A stretch of 64,000 nt of DNA from positions 46,570 through 110,569 of the forward strand of contig ARYC01018370.1 of NCBI GenBank assembly GCA_000711775.1, written 5' to 3'. The notes under the pieces were generated by a model. The model did no database searches, was not told the DNA's origin, and worked only from the letters and a program-made list of their open reading frames with translations. The position numbers and the translations under genes were made by a program. This DNA comes from Oxytricha trifallax. Lineage: Eukaryota > Ciliophora > Spirotrichea > Sporadotrichida > Oxytrichidae. Shown here in pieces: positions 1 through 13,613 of this stretch (its first letter is position 1; each line of letters opens with the position of its first letter).

Positions 1-1085
1 ATACTTCTAAGAACTAAGTATTTTTATTAAATGAAATAGATTTAACCTATATTTTATATCCAATAGTTTATTGCTTTATTAAAAGCAACCCATAACAAAA
101 ATATTTATAAACTATTTAATAACAATAAATGATCATAGTTGATCACTTGAATCTAGCTTTTATATAACAGCACCAATTATATAAAGATCTATGGTTTTAA
201 CTCCTTTCCATTAATAATTAACTAGATTCATTGTATAAAACAACAAAAGCAAACATGCAAATCACCATTTCATTATTTATAAATATTTTATTTATTAATA
301 TAGAAAATAAGATAAGTTCATCAAAGACGAGCTTTTAAAACTAATTCGAATTTCTAAAACCCTATCTCTGTATATTTATGACCAAAATAATACAGAATAA
401 TAGCCTAAAAACATTGAAGTAATTAGTAATTTAGAGTTAGAGGCCTTTAAATTCACATCCCAAAGACTATAAAGATATAAATGCTTATAAAATAATAAAA
501 TTATGCGAATCTGCAAAAGGAAAAAAATAAAGGAGTGGTATAAATTAGGAAAAAGACCATCTTTGACTACGAAAATAAATTAAAAATTTAACAAAACAAA
601 TTATAAAAACACAAAAAAATTGAGATAAAGTAGAAAATAAAATAATATTTAACTTTAAATAATACTGAATTTAAAGATCGTAATAATTAATTAGAGATAA
701 ATCTAATTTTGCTAACTAAGCACTCTGAACTTGAGTAAATTTATTGATAAGAGCAATGATATCCTAACAGTAAAATATATACTGCCAATTTAAAAGACAA
801 ATATGATCTTACGTTCTAATAAGAAAATCACATTACCTAGGAAGCGCTTTTTATCTTACAACTTTAGTGATAAGTAGAGTTATAAAACTCAGAAATTTTT
901 CTTTAAAGATCAAATTAATACAAAAAGAAAAGAAGATGAAATGAAATGAGAATGTAGTAGGCTGAATGTTTCACGATAACACGTAAAATAATTATAATTG
1001 CTTGACTCTTATACATTTATTTTATAGAAATATGGGTCTCTTAAAACGAAATATTGATGCCTATAATATTTGATTAAATTATATT

Positions 1086-1154
<69 letters not shown>

Positions 1155-1910
1155 ACTTCATGACAGTATAAATTTATATAATCAACATTTACTAACCAAG
1201 AGATCAAGAATAATTGCATAAAAATAAAATATTTAAATAACATTTAATTATAGTAGTAAAATTATTTATTGAGCTTATGCGTAGACATAAAAAGATTTCA
1301 ACTAAAATTCGACTCATTTTCGTTATTATATTTATTCTTTTCAAAATCTCTCTAATTTTATTTATATGTTAAAAATAGCAAATCCTATTAAACCTACTAA
1401 TATTAAATTAATTTAAATATTTTTATAGAAATTATCTAGCTTCCCTCATATTGAGTCATACAGTTTTACAAGTTCTATAGATATTAATTAGTTTGTTTAG
1501 TTTATAATTCCTATCAAATATTGCAAAATTTAGCTTTATTAGTATAAAATGAAAAAGGAATTATGTTTATATGACTATTATAATTAAATAGTTAATTTTA
1601 TTAGGTTAAGAGCATCTACTAATTAATGCTTTAACTTTATAAATGAAGATAAGCAGTTGAACTTACAAAATGGTGAATATATGAATGAGTTATAAAATTT
1701 CAAAGGTAGATCTCCTCTAAGTTAATAGTATTTCATAATAATTTATATTTAACAAATTTGATTCGTTTAATAAATTTTTTTAATTTAAATCTTGAGCAAA
1801 TTTTATATTCACACTTATTTTATTTTGAATCAATTCTCTCTCATTAATTATTAATTTGAATTATTTTGGAAAATTAATAAGCATTATCACTATTAAATAA
1901 GAAACACAGA
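1..1910. other. AT-rich region without a confident gene
   Basis: The stretch is very AT-rich and holds one clear microsatellite (listed separately). A TGA-free frame runs from about 250 to 949, but its composition (Lys, Asn, Ile, Gln) is what AT-rich DNA gives when TGA is the only stop. I see no motif, so I do not call it a gene. Confidence 0.5.
1085..1153. repeat. (TTTA)n microsatellite
   Basis: About 17 uninterrupted tandem copies of the tetranucleotide TTTA/ATTT. This is simple-sequence DNA with no coding role. Confidence 0.95.
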
Positions 1911-4176
1911 ATGGGTATACTGAGCAAAATACAAAGAGATGTCATACAAGGAGATGTTGAATACAATTAGACACATCACCTAGCACAATACACAATTGAC
2001 ATCATCAAAACAAACAAATATTAATGGGGGCTACACATACTTGAAATACTAAAATTTATATCGAGAAAACTAGTAAGAAAAGGCTTCTCTACACTCAATC
2101 AGTTCCAAATACAACTAACAAAGCTACAATACGTCACAGAGAACAAAGATGACCAAGTCCAACTTTGGACTCAACAACTTTTCTAAATGCTAAGACTGAT
2201 ATCAATAAACAACAAATTCATTAGACCGCAAACAAAAACAGACGAGTCTTAAATACACAACTCGGCCCCCCCACCTGAACTTGAAAAAGAACTCACAGTA
2301 CCTCCCCCAATTTCTGATCGATATATCATCAGAGATATTTAACACAAAAAAGAGCTCGAAGACTTTGAGAAAAAGTTTAGAGAATACGAAAACAACCTTA
2401 ACGACTCCAACAGAAACAGTAGACTTATAACAAAAAAAGTACTCTACTCTGAAAATTAAGAAGATTGGAGCTCAGTCGAAGAAGCCCAAGAATACGACGC
2501 CTACGACAAAGACCAGTCATCAGAAGACGACTCCAGCCATCATACCTACTACATAGATAGCTAATCCGAATGCTCGGAAAGACTAAGGAATCACTACCGA
2601 AAACTTTGCGAAGATGCAAACGTCAAATACGTCATCGGTAACAGGGGGTACTAAATAGGAAATTAACAATTAAAAGTTGAACCTTAAAAATTACTATTAA
2701 ATAGTAACAATTAATTATAAAGTTATAATTAATAAGTTAACAACCTTAAAGATATGCAGACTATCGCTAAGGCACAACTCATCAATAGATTTGACAAAAG
2801 AGAATCCTGCATTTCAATATGGCTCAGCAGCATAAACTCAGACATCTACAATCATGTAAAACAGTTCTCCAACGTCATAAATGCAATGATAAAGAACCTG
2901 ACAAGAGCAACTCTACTAGGTTGGATCAACAAAAGCGACGACCAACTAAAAACAGACATCCAAAAAGACATAGGCGCCATGGATGACATACAACTCCCCC
3001 TAGTCAATTTCTTCAGACTATTGATAACAATACTACTAAAAAACACAAGAGCCAACGAACTCAGCTGCGTTTCAGTCACAGCTGATTACCATGAACACCT
3101 AAACAAAGTTGAAATCTACGTAAAATGCCTCCAAAAACACGCCTTCTTCATGAAAAGCGATTTCATTCAACTCATCACCACAAGATGTAAAGAATTAGTA
3201 GATTTCATTATAATTTTAATTTTAATCACAAACTTAAATTTAATAAAACTAATATAGTTAATTAATTTCTTAATACTTAATCAAATATTATTTCTTGTTA
3301 AATCTTCATTCTTTATCATTGTGATCATTACAAGACTTGCTTCTTATTTTAAAATTTACTTAAATTATCATCATAACCTTAACTCTGAACTTCTTATGTG
3401 TAAACATTTCGACATTTTATTTCATTAGTATATTTGTGATTTTTTGTGATTATTTTAGAAACCTAAGCTTTTTCTGTGAATAATCACAAATTTTAGATTA
3501 TGGAATTCCAAAAATCACAATGAGATTTCTATATGTGAAATTTGAAATATAAAATTGAGAATTAAGATTTTCAATATAATTATGATGTGAAATATAAAGT
3601 TTTTCAAACTTCACATATAGAAATCTCATTGTGATTTTTGGAATTCCATAATCTAAAATTTGTGATTATTCACAGAAAAAGCTTAGGTTTCAAAAATAAT
3701 CACAAAAAATCACAAATATACTAATGAAATTAAATGTCGAAATGTTTACAATTTTTGTCGAAATGTTTACACATAAGAAGTTCAGAGTTAAGGTTATGAT
3801 GATAATTTAAGTAAATTTTAAAATAAGAAGCAAGTCTTGTAATGATCACAATGATAAAGAATGAAGATTTAACAAGAAATGATATTTGATTAAGTATTAA
3901 GAAATTAATTATCTATATTAGTTTTATTAAATTTAAGTTGTGATTAAAATTAAAATTATAATGAAATCTACTAAATACATCGCTACCAAGGAGCTCAAAT
4001 TTTAAATTAATGTCAAACACTTTGACACCTTTTTTAAATTCAAAGACAACGGAGACACTGTCCAAATCATACTCTCAGGACCAAGAAAAGGAGGAAAAAG
4101 AAGAGGCAACAAGATAAGAAACAAAGGAAGAGGAAAACCAAGAGGAGGAAAAAGAAGAAACAACAGAAGAAGATGA
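1911..4176 (+). pseudogene. Unrecognised C/A-codon gene split by a palindrome
   Basis: With TAA/TAG read as Gln, one frame is open from ATG 1911 to TGA 3447-3449. The believable coding part stops near 3194, where a large palindrome begins (about 428 codons). A second coding piece resumes at 3961 and ends at TGA 4174-4176. The first part has a Pro-rich stretch, an acidic Asp/Glu/Ser segment and helical blocks. The second piece is very basic, Gly/Arg/Lys-rich, ending NNRRR. Codons prefer C or A at the third position (ATC, AAC, ACA, CTA), unlike the transposase genes nearby. I do not recognise the family. The basic tail suggests nucleic-acid binding, which is an inference. The motif STKYIATK at the start of the second piece has a near match (STKKYIATK) at about 49.6 kb on the minus strand, so the two loci may be related. 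Confidence 0.5.
3195..3974. repeat. Large foldback palindrome interrupting a gene
   Basis: Left arm 3195 to about 3546 is matched in reverse complement by about 3604-3974, with a spacer of about 57 bp. The ends read TTAGTAGATTTCATTATAAT and its complement. The right arm carries an extra partly duplicated segment (GTCGAAATGTTTACA twice, around 3737-3772) that is single in the left arm. The palindrome sits inside the gene 1911-4176. No clear target-site duplication is visible. It could be a foldback/MITE insertion or an inverted duplication. Confidence 0.85.
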
Positions 4177-4256
4177 AGACTCAGTATAGAGGAGTGAATC
4201 TCCAAACTAACTAATAGGGCTTGTCCTTTATTTGCACTAAAAAGCAAACTAGATCG

Positions 4257-4311
4257 GGGGTCACCAGAGACCTCAATGTGATCTTATTATTATTATTATT
4301 ATTATTATTAT
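4257..4311 (+). terminator. GC hairpin plus (ATT)n tract after the gene
   Basis: GGGGTC (4257-4262) can pair with GACCTC (4269-4274) around a 6-nt loop, and an (ATT)n run follows at 4283-4311. The same order, coding region then GC hairpin then ATT-rich tract, follows the ORFs ending at 39879. A 3'-end or element-end role is an inference. Confidence 0.35.
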
Positions 4312-6951
4312 GTTTATTGATTTTAATTAAAGCCTATGAGTAAAATTCAAAAGATATGAAATCCAAAATTTTTGATTTATTTATACAAAATTTTAATATT
4401 TAATTCACTAAAATACGGAAATATTTTGAGAGTAAATTAAAAATTAATGAGGGTATTAGCACCTACCACTTTCAAATTTACTTTCTAGATTACTCTTGGA
4501 AATATCATCAGCCACTAACAAACTACATAGAGAAGTATTCTTTAAGCAAAGATATTTTCTTTCTAATATTCCGTTAAAAATCCAAAAATCCGTTTTAATA
4601 AAAAAATCAGGAAAGCTAAGACTCTGCTAATCGGGAAAAAAATGGAAAAAAAAGCGTCTAAAAGGAGAGTTTTGCCTTTGTATTTTTATTTGCATTAAGT
4701 TACTGCCTTCTCTTTTAGATTAGAGTTAAGTAGAAACTTGAGATTTAGGGACTAACAATATTTCATTGAGTAGTTGTTTCTTATTTAGCTTGCATTTTAT
4801 CATAAGTTCATTGAAATGCCGAAAAATTTATTTAGAAATGTGATCATCATGTGCACCACCTTTAGGTGAATTTTATTGCGAACAGAATAACAATCAGCAC
4901 AATATTATACAACTTATTTAGATTTTTGTTAGATAATCCTGGCATCTGATTTCTTGGAGTTTTATTAAGGCCTTTTCTATAGAGCACAAAAAGCAACTAA
5001 TTTCTTTTCATCGACATAATTTTATAGTTGCTACCATCTTGAAAATATCAAGTTGAGACTCAGCTTCGAAACAGTAATTAATTTAAATGCAATTTAACTC
5101 ACTTGGGCAGACGGTTTAATTTTAATAAATTGACTAATCATTTGAGAATTATTGATGTTTATGATCTTGAAATGTATCTTGATGCTGAAATTAGAAGCTA
5201 TAAATTCATTTTCTGCAATTGAAAAAATAATCTCTTCCTTGATAAAGAATGTAATGATTTATCTGAAATGGGGTTTGCTAGAAGTCTGCTGAGTTATTTC
5301 TATTTCCATTTCAATATAGTTGATCATTGATTCTAGCACTCTTTACTTATTAAACTAATTTTTTTTGAACACAATTTTTTAATTAATTTCGTCCATTCTT
5401 GTAAGGTCAAATTATATGGATATCTATTATAATTTTACACATATAGTTTTATCTAAGGAAAAAACTATTATTTTTATGCTGGAAGCTTAATTCTAAGAAT
5501 ATATAGCTAGTTAATTACAAATATTGATAACAAGTCCAAAACTTAATATGACATTGAAAAATAATTCATGATTTAAGAACTAAAATATATTATAATGTGA
5601 GAAATATCTTATTTTATTTCAACCATATTTAATACATTGAATTATTAAAATATTAAGAAAAATGTTTTAGATTAAGAATGTAAAAGAAACTAAAAATATT
5701 CACTCATGAAGAGAAGGAAAAAATAATCACATTAACAATTATCAAAATAATCTCAAAAATGAATTTTATAAAATTCTTACTTTCATTTATATTACTTAAA
5801 CTTAATCTAATAATCATAAACAAGGATATATTTAGTGCTTATTTAATCTTTAAAATAATAAAGTAAAACAAAAATTTAAAAATATATTTTAGTTTTCGTG
5901 CAATATTTGAAAAAATTACATCCATTTTGATTGATAATTAATAGTTTGAAAATTATAATTTTTATGTTATGTAATGTTTAATATATAAAGTGTAGATGAG
6001 TTAAATAATTTTAATAAAAGAGAAAGTTAACTTAAAAATATTTCTGTTTTTTAAATATTTCTAATTTTGAATTATGGATTATTCAAATTTATATAGTTAA
6101 AATAATTAAAATAATGAATTTTTTATATAAACTAATTTCAACCTGAATTTCATTATTTCTATTATTAATTATACATTTGCAATAGAAATGTAATAAGATA
6201 AAAAATTAAAGTTAATAGATTTTGATATAATTAAAATGAGATTAATGATAGTAATAACAAGAGGCGCTAATGATTTTAAAATCATTAAAAAATGTGCAAA
6301 AGTAAGAAAAATTTGCTACTTTGCCCTGCTTTATTGACTCTTTATTTTTTAAACAACTTTTATCAATTAATTATAAACAAAACTTCTCTATTATTAACTA
6401 AATTGAATTATTAATATAAACCTCTATAATTTGATTATTCAACAAAAAAAATTGATAAATAAAATTTATTTATATAGTAGTAGTTAAAATTTATAAATTA
6501 CAATAATGACAAATCCACGATAAAAAGAATTTTTTTACATACGAAATAAAAATATTTAGTAATTTAATCCTATGTATTTCTTTTGCTTCTTTATCTTTCC
6601 TAGAGTTTCTTACGTTTCTTCCTTCTTTACTTATGATTGTTTTTTCGCGGTGATTTGATATCTTTTTTCAATAAATTCGCCGCTTGATTATAATGCATTG
6701 ACTCTAGTAATGAAGGAGAATTCTTATGTTTCAATTTTCCCCCTTAAAATAATTGTGGTTTTATAAAACATTTTAGGGAGTATGCATGCTTTAGCAATCT
6801 AGAAGAAGATATGCAATATGTTCTTATGAGCTTCAATAGTTTTATGGATAGGTATATACTAAATAAAAGAATGGAACCAATGCTTTTCATTTTGATTCAA
6901 GAAATTTAATTCTTCATAGAGAGCTGCATCTCTAATACCGAAATTTCTTTT
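4312..6951. other. AT-rich, no gene recognised
   Basis: No convincing coding bias, transposase motif or long inverted repeat was found. Short stretches of higher GC (about 4820-5110) may be fragments of coding DNA but carry no motif. Confidence 0.4.
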
Positions 6952-7164
6952 ATGCTAGCTATCGTTTTATAGAGTTTTTCTATATTAACTGCTGTTAATG
7001 TCCCTAAAACAAATATGTTGACTGCTAATTATATCACTGCAGCTTAGATTATTTATTTGTCGATTCTTCCCTCTTCCTAGGAAATGTTATTCCATTTACA
7101 TCTTGCTATAATTACTATTGCCAGCCCTTCATTATTTTATTAGTTACTAGTTCTAATTAAATGA
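6952..7164 (+). CDS. Possible small hydrophobic ORF (70 aa)
   Basis: ATG 6952 to TGA 7162, 70 codons in the ciliate code, with two internal TAG read as Gln. The N-terminus begins MLAIVLQSFSILTA, which resembles a signal or membrane segment, and the C-terminal third is again hydrophobic. The local base composition is less AT-rich than the surroundings. There is no recognised family and no neighbour in an operon-like order. It could be a macronuclear-destined segment or chance. Confidence 0.25.
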
Positions 7165-7439
7165 ATTAATTATATCTGATTTATCATTCTTAAAATAATT
7201 ATATTCCTTCACTAGAATAGGTTTGAGCATGATTAGTCGGAATAGATTTCTCTTCTCTTTCATCATTCTAATTGGAATTGTTATCATAATCTTATATTAC
7301 GATGATGAAAATGAATTCGCTTAAGGAAAGTGATATTAGAAATCAAGAATTTAAGATTTCTAGACTTAATATAATATTATACATTAGTTTAAAATTTAGT
7401 ATTATATATAAAAATTTTCAAAAAGGCTACTCGCAATTT

Positions 7440-7802
7440 TAGAATCGGAGGAGACATTCAACAAAGAGAACAGACTGATGACTTGGCACTTCGGCGCCTC
7501 TGCAGAGGAAGAAGCATGATCCTGGGGTCCGTGTCCCTCGCCGAAAGCACTAAACTCAAGTTACTGCTGTCATTTGAATGTGATGCTTGTTGATGATTTA
7601 TTCGCAATATTTGGGAGTGGTTTTACTTGGCACTTCAGAACCTGTGTTTGTGAGCTGCACACCAACACTGAGCGAACTCTTGAGGCCTAACCTTCGCTTT
7701 GACTCTACCTCCACTTTGGTTCTGCTCAAGGACATCTTCCGTATATCTGATTGCTTCTGGATCTTCGTACCTTTCACGACTTTGTACTTAAGTTATAACT
7801 AA
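7440..7802. other. GC-richer islet, possible gene segment with repeated 12-mer
   Basis: This 360-bp block is much richer in GC than its flanks and stays open in more than one frame on the minus strand, so coding origin is likely but the frame is undecided. The 12-mer ACTTGGCACTTC occurs twice, at 7481-7492 and 7625-7636. In stichotrich germline DNA, short direct repeats (pointers) mark the ends of macronuclear-destined segments, so this pair is a candidate. Reading the minus strand, the repeat falls in the same frame at both places. Confidence 0.35.
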
Positions 7803-8748
7803 TGTATAATTTAATATTATTTTATATTATATTCTTTTCGTTTTTTAAGGGTTGACTGTCTTAGTCTCTTCCCGAATTGCTTATTTTTCTTTCACTTTAT
7901 ACTATTCTAAAAACACTGAGAAAATTCATATTGAGTATAATAAGTACTTTTCCATTTGCATTTTTTGGAATAAATATAATAGCAGCTGAGTTTAGACTGT
8001 CCATCTCTACTTTTATTCATTAAAAATTTTATATTAGATATGATATTTGTTTGTCTATTCTTTGGTTTCAAAACCAGTTAAACTTTTAAGAGTCGTCTTC
8101 AGTACTTCTTCAAACTTTACTCTATTGTGATTACGTTGCATTTCAAGAAATCTGCTTGAAATTAGTCTAACTCTAGAAAGAAATAGAACATTATTCTTTA
8201 TTAGCTTAGTAACTTGGTTTTATCCACAAATTTTGGTTCAGGAAGCTAATTATGGCACCCTAGGAATCTTTTTAGATTTAGCGCTAATTCTATATGGATT
8301 TTTATCATCCTGATTTTATGTCTTTGTGGATCTGGGAAGTAGACTGCTTTGTACTGGAAGAAGTATAATTTTCATTCGGCATGGAAGTCAATGATTATAT
8401 TTTCCTCCTCTTTTTGTTAATGCTGTTGCGCGATGAGTTTATTATTTATTTTCATCAATTGTATTAACTGGTAAAGTAATTATAGTTGCTATAGCCATAG
8501 ATGTGTGCGGGATCTAAGTTCTCATTTTAATACTATTTTTTAAAAATATTACTCAAATTAATTGAGTTAGTTGAATTCGAGATGTTATTTTTTACTATTT
8601 TTAGTAATGAAAACAAATATATCTTGTGTGTAAATATGCCAATCATATTACTTCTGTTATATTATAACAATATTAGATTTAAATATTAATTTTTAATCAT
8701 AATTTGATTTATATTACTCTAAATATGGAGCATGTCAACACTAAAAAT

Positions 8749-9687
8749 ATGAATTATAGACATCAATTTTCCAATTCATTTAACAACAACAACCACAAAT
8801 ACAACTACCACAATAACTACTACAACTAAAAACATAAGCCCCAATTTTTTAAAATAAAAAATCAGAAAAAACTAACTTGCCACTATTTTGGCAAAAAATC
8901 AAATTTCTAAATCAAATCTGCGTCAGTAATAGTATTAATGTTATATTTTAGTCGTTTATATAATTTTTCTATAATAGACATCTGTATTTATAATTTTATA
9001 TTCTTCAAAATAATATTCTTAATAAATAATATTGATCTTTAAATAGCAGTACTTATGTCTTAAAAACGCAAATAAAGTAGATTTACAAAAGACAACAGAT
9101 ATATCAAATAACACTAAATCGAGATGAAGGGTAAGTTCTTTTGTAGATATACCATTTTCAATTATATTGAATAAGTTAAGCATCATTTAAATTCCATGAT
9201 TTTATTGATTTATTAAAGTTTTTTTTGCAAAAATCTTAATTATATGATCTAAGAATTTTTAGTCTGGTCTATAACTAACCAAACATTTACATAGTTTTCA
9301 TTAACATAATTAATCATTGAAAACTAATTCAAATTGAAGATAAAAAAGAAAAGTATGATTACTTCTTACACTTGGAAAGACTGCTCACTGATTAATGTAC
9401 ATATTTTAAATATAAATTTGCAATTATATTAAGAAAAGTCCTTAAATTATATGGGAAAAAATACTCCAATTTAACGGAGAGGTAGTCACTTAAAAAATAG
9501 CTCCTAATCACTTTAATACCCATGTTAGGCCTGCTTATTAAATATTATTATTGATTAAGTAAGAGACTTAAAGAAATAAAAGAATGTTCCTGACTAAGGT
9601 TTGATATTTACAAACCAATACCTGTATAAAGCAGAATTGAAATTTAAGTTTAGAAGTATTAGCAATGATTTTGAAGATAGCATTTGA
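8749..9687 (+). pseudogene. Zinc-knuckle-like reading frame, possible retroelement relic
   Basis: The frame is open for 312 codons from ATG 8749 to TGA 9685. It starts with an Asn/His/Tyr-rich stretch and then has CHYFGKKSNFQIKS, which looks like a CCHC gag zinc knuckle in which the second Cys, the His and the last Cys are replaced. The rest has no motif I can name. A similar segment with CHYFGNTTVC occurs near 30.3 kb. The 90 bp upstream (8661-8750) also match 29641-29730. A Ty1/copia-type gag relic is one possibility; a chance open frame in AT-rich DNA is another. Confidence 0.3.
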
Positions 9688-12118
9688 GATCAAATCAGAT
9701 TACATTGAATGCGAACTTTTTGCGAAGATAGCTATTCTTTACAAAATTTAATTTTAAGGGAAGTCAAGCATCCATTTAATACTCCAATAATATTTAAGGT
9801 GTACTTACTACAAATAAATTCAAATTTAATGAGTCTTTTTTCGTGGAGAAAAGCTAACATAACCACCTTTATAAGTAGTAACAACACCAATACATCCGAT
9901 ATTCTATTTTCTTGGTAAATTAAATTTCGAGATTCGATAACTACTGAAAGTAAAAAACATAGCCATTTGTATGCGTGTTATACAGAGAACTAAATTAAAA
10001 GTATGAATTAAAAAATGCATATTGATATATATATATTGAATAACTAAAAATAGCTGTTCAAAATTATTAGATTATCATAAAATATGGTCTTAAATAGTTC
10101 AAATAACATAATACTTAACAAATAGCATTGAAAACAACATAAAGTAATTTCCCAATGACAGATTACCTGTAAATTAGGTGGGTTTTCAAATTATTAATAG
10201 ATTTTGGATCGTAAAATATTATTGTAATGCTGTTATTCCTCGTGGATGGTGATTGTTAAATATATTTGATTAATATTTATAATTGAATTTAATGAGTTAT
10301 TGATATCATTATTATAAAGTGAAATGAGGAGCTAATATGAAAATCTAACATAAAATTATTTCTTTAAACCTGATTATTGTTATCATTCAAGTTAATCACA
10401 TCATATTGATTTTACTATTATTATATATTATTATCATCTTTTATTATCATAATCATACTCATCATCTTCGTCTTCTAATTCATCGTTATCTGCATATTAA
10501 TAATTATAAGCATATATAAGCCTTCTTCATCATTTAATTTAATTAAAATAAAATAAAAACTAAAGGGAATTGGCATGAAAAAATAAATTATATTCTATTT
10601 ATTACTTACAAATTCAATTCCAGTTTAAATTTTTTGAAATATAGGGAGGCTCTTCTATTATTAAATTGAACTGTTTTATTGATTTAGATGCATACTTTAT
10701 CATAAACAACAATAATTCTATTTATGAAAAGCAACTCAATCTCTTATTTTTTATGGCCCTTCAGAGTCAATCACAAAGTTTCATTCTAAATACATTTCAT
10801 TATTAATTTAGGCTATCAAAAATAAAAAATAGAAACAAGGAAAATATTCGAGAACCTTCCTTCTTCTTTAATAATGCTATTTTAGGTTACAAGATTGCAT
10901 ATTTTAACTAAAACTATGTACTTACTCTCTTAATTAGTTAGTGTGGGAGATTAAGTTAATCTTAGTTGAAGCTTTGGCTTAAGTTACAAATGGTTGATAA
11001 GGAAAAAGGATTAGGCTTACTATTCAAATATAAGTCATGGCGATCAGATTCATTATTGCTTTAAAATTATAGGCAAATATGCGAATCAAAAATTGTAATA
11101 AAGGTTCTACCAAAGCAATAATACTTAAACTTTGCAATATAGTTTTAAACCTAATAATCAAGATGTTTTTAATAATTAAATAGATGAAATTGAAGAAATA
11201 GAGACAATATTAATATAATTTGGTATGGTTAATGTAAAACCTCTTTGCTTTAATTATATCAGGTAAATTAAGCTAAATCCACCTATTGTCATTTTTTGAA
11301 TTTACTATACACAGTGAATCACAAATTGAATTCTTCGCCTCATTTAAATCACAAAACTATTTGGCTTCTTCAACTCTAAATTTAAGACATATATAAGTTA
11401 TAAATACTTAGTCCTGTTGCAGTATATTAGTTTTCAAAGTAAATACTTAAATACCTTTTATTAGAGTTCATTTCTCCATATGATTTATAGTTGGGATTAA
11501 TTACCAAGATAATTATGATTTATAATACGAAACTAATTAATTGCAGATTACATTTTGTGGTATGTATCCTTATTTCTAATGTTAATTTTTAGCATAGAAA
11601 TAATCTAATAAATTCCTTTTAAAATCTTAGATTTACTCATTCTTTTAGATTTATAAAATTTTCATAAATTTAGCACGCTTTATTTTATACTTATGAGTCC
11701 TTTGTTATTTGTAATTTGTTAAAATACAAAATTACTGGCATAAAATGACTATTTCTCAATCTTCTTCATCCACTTTTCTGTATCAGCAATATACTTATTT
11801 TCATCTAGGCAGTTCACTCATTAACTCAGTCATTCAACTTTCTTTTATAATCAATGCCATTTCAATTATTAATGTTTACTCAATTGAATTAATTAGTCAC
11901 TATTAATTGTTTGTTTATATAAAGTATTAATTTAAGTAATTATGAAAACAAAAAACAAAAATATATATGTAAAATTAAATTGATTTTCACTCAAGGAAAT
12001 TATATTAAATTATAATTATATTGAGTTTCCAAATGAGAATATCTTTAAATCTGAACGCCATTAGTTTTATATGTGAAATATTTGATGTTTTAAGAATATA
12101 TTTAAACTATAAATTTTC
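9688..12118. other. AT-rich, no gene recognised
   Basis: An open frame of about 70 codons at 9709-9918 follows the zinc-knuckle frame but carries no motif. The remainder is AT-rich with no structure I can support. Confidence 0.4.
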
Positions 12119-12123
12119 ACAAA

Positions 12124-12198
12124 TTATTATTGTAAAAATACATTTAAATTTATTATAATAATTAATTTTCCAAATTCAAATGTTCTTATTCAATAATA
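12124..12198. mobile_element. Minimal MITE copy (75 bp)
   Basis: ATTATTGTAAAAATACATTT at the left end is matched in reverse complement at the right end (AAATGTTCTTATTCAATAAT). The ends resemble those of the larger inverted-repeat elements at 13614 and 29726, so this may be a collapsed member of that family. Confidence 0.35.
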
Positions 12199-12246
12199 AA
12201 GATCAATTCAACTTAATTATAGTCATTTTAACTTTGTTTGAAAGTA

Positions 12247-12471
12247 ATGATCCCTTCTAATGAAGCTGGATTATTGTACTATGCTGTGCAAGCAAGTATG
12301 AGAGATACTCCAGGACAGTACAGAGTGAATGAACCCGATTATTGTAACCACCGTGATGGTCTTCTTACTACTACAATCGCTATTTATAAGAGCCAGATCT
12401 TGAGTGTTAGAGGTATGATCATCAACCAGATCAATGTCATGATAATCATCTTGCAACCCTCCTTTTAATGA
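12247..12471 (+). CDS. Short coding islet, unrecognised
   Basis: The frame from ATG 12247 to TGA 12469 (about 74 codons) has balanced codon use and lower AT than its flanks. It has no membrane segment or motif. The minus strand over the same DNA is also open, so the coding strand is not certain. It is probably a fragment of a macronuclear gene rather than a complete gene. Confidence 0.25.
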
Positions 12472-13613
12472 TATAATCATATAGAGGGTGTGATCACTTG
12501 ATCATGATTTGCTTATTGCACCTGAAGGTTTGTCAAGCATGTCAAGTATCCTTATTCTTGCTAGCAATGTTAAATGATTCTATTTCTTAACTTTATTATT
12601 TTAATTTAATATACTTAAAACTAAAATGTTAAAAGTAATTGTATAAGATTGAATATTAAAATTTACAAAATATCATAGTTTTTATGCAATTAATATACTA
12701 ATTTGAATGAAAGGAAATGATAAAGGAAGAGGCTTATTTGGATATTGTTTTTACATACTCCTTGCCTGAGAAAGCAGAATAACTGTATACTCAGGAAGAT
12801 GAAATTTATTATTTATATATTAGAATAAGTAAATCCATCATATTCTCTTAGTATAAATAATTTCATCATGCTTTTTAAAATTTTATAACTATCTTCTATT
12901 TTTCAGATTAATAGAATTAATTTTTGAAATTCAAAATTATAGATAAATGTTATTAAATATAACCAAATAATTTCAAATGACGCTTAATAAGAAAATAAAT
13001 TTGATAAAAATACCATGCTCTGAGCTTCTATGTAGTGCTCTCATGTAACCTTAGTGCCTGTAAGACTCAAATCAATCCAACTAAATTGCCTAATGACTAA
13101 GCTTATGAAGATATGAAAGAAGAATTGGGTAAAGATGACTCTATAAGGAAGGCATTAAGGAATATTCTCGAGCTTCTAATAAATTTTAATTTATATTTAT
13201 ATAGGTTAACTAGTCAACTTGAAAGTTATTAAGAGCCCATTAATTTAAGGAATATGTATCTTTAAGTTTCCAACTCATCCATGATAGTGTAGGTATATTG
13301 CGTCAGTGCTCAAGGAGATTCAACAAAATTAGAGATGTCTTTTAAAGTCTATTCAGCATAATTCATTTCGAATAATTTTGAAATTTATTAACATTATAAT
13401 ATATAAACTAAATTATATAATATTAAAACTAAATTAATTTCATTTAGAACCAGCATTAATGGTTGGAAAAACCTTAAAAACATTGGATATTATTAAATAA
13501 TTTATTATAATTCAAGTATGTTATTAATTTTCTATTCATTTGATACTAAAATCTTTTTATGCTTTTCAATTTATTTGAATTTTAATGTTGGGGTTTGCTC
13601 AATCTTAATATTA

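Noticed and set aside
250..949. TGA-free frame of about 230 codons
   Set aside because: The composition is that of random AT-rich DNA, no motif is present, and open frames of this size arise when TGA is the only stop.
2425..3079. Minus-strand standard-code ORFs opposite the 1.9-kb gene
   Set aside because: Antisense shadows; the plus strand is one long frame in the ciliate code.
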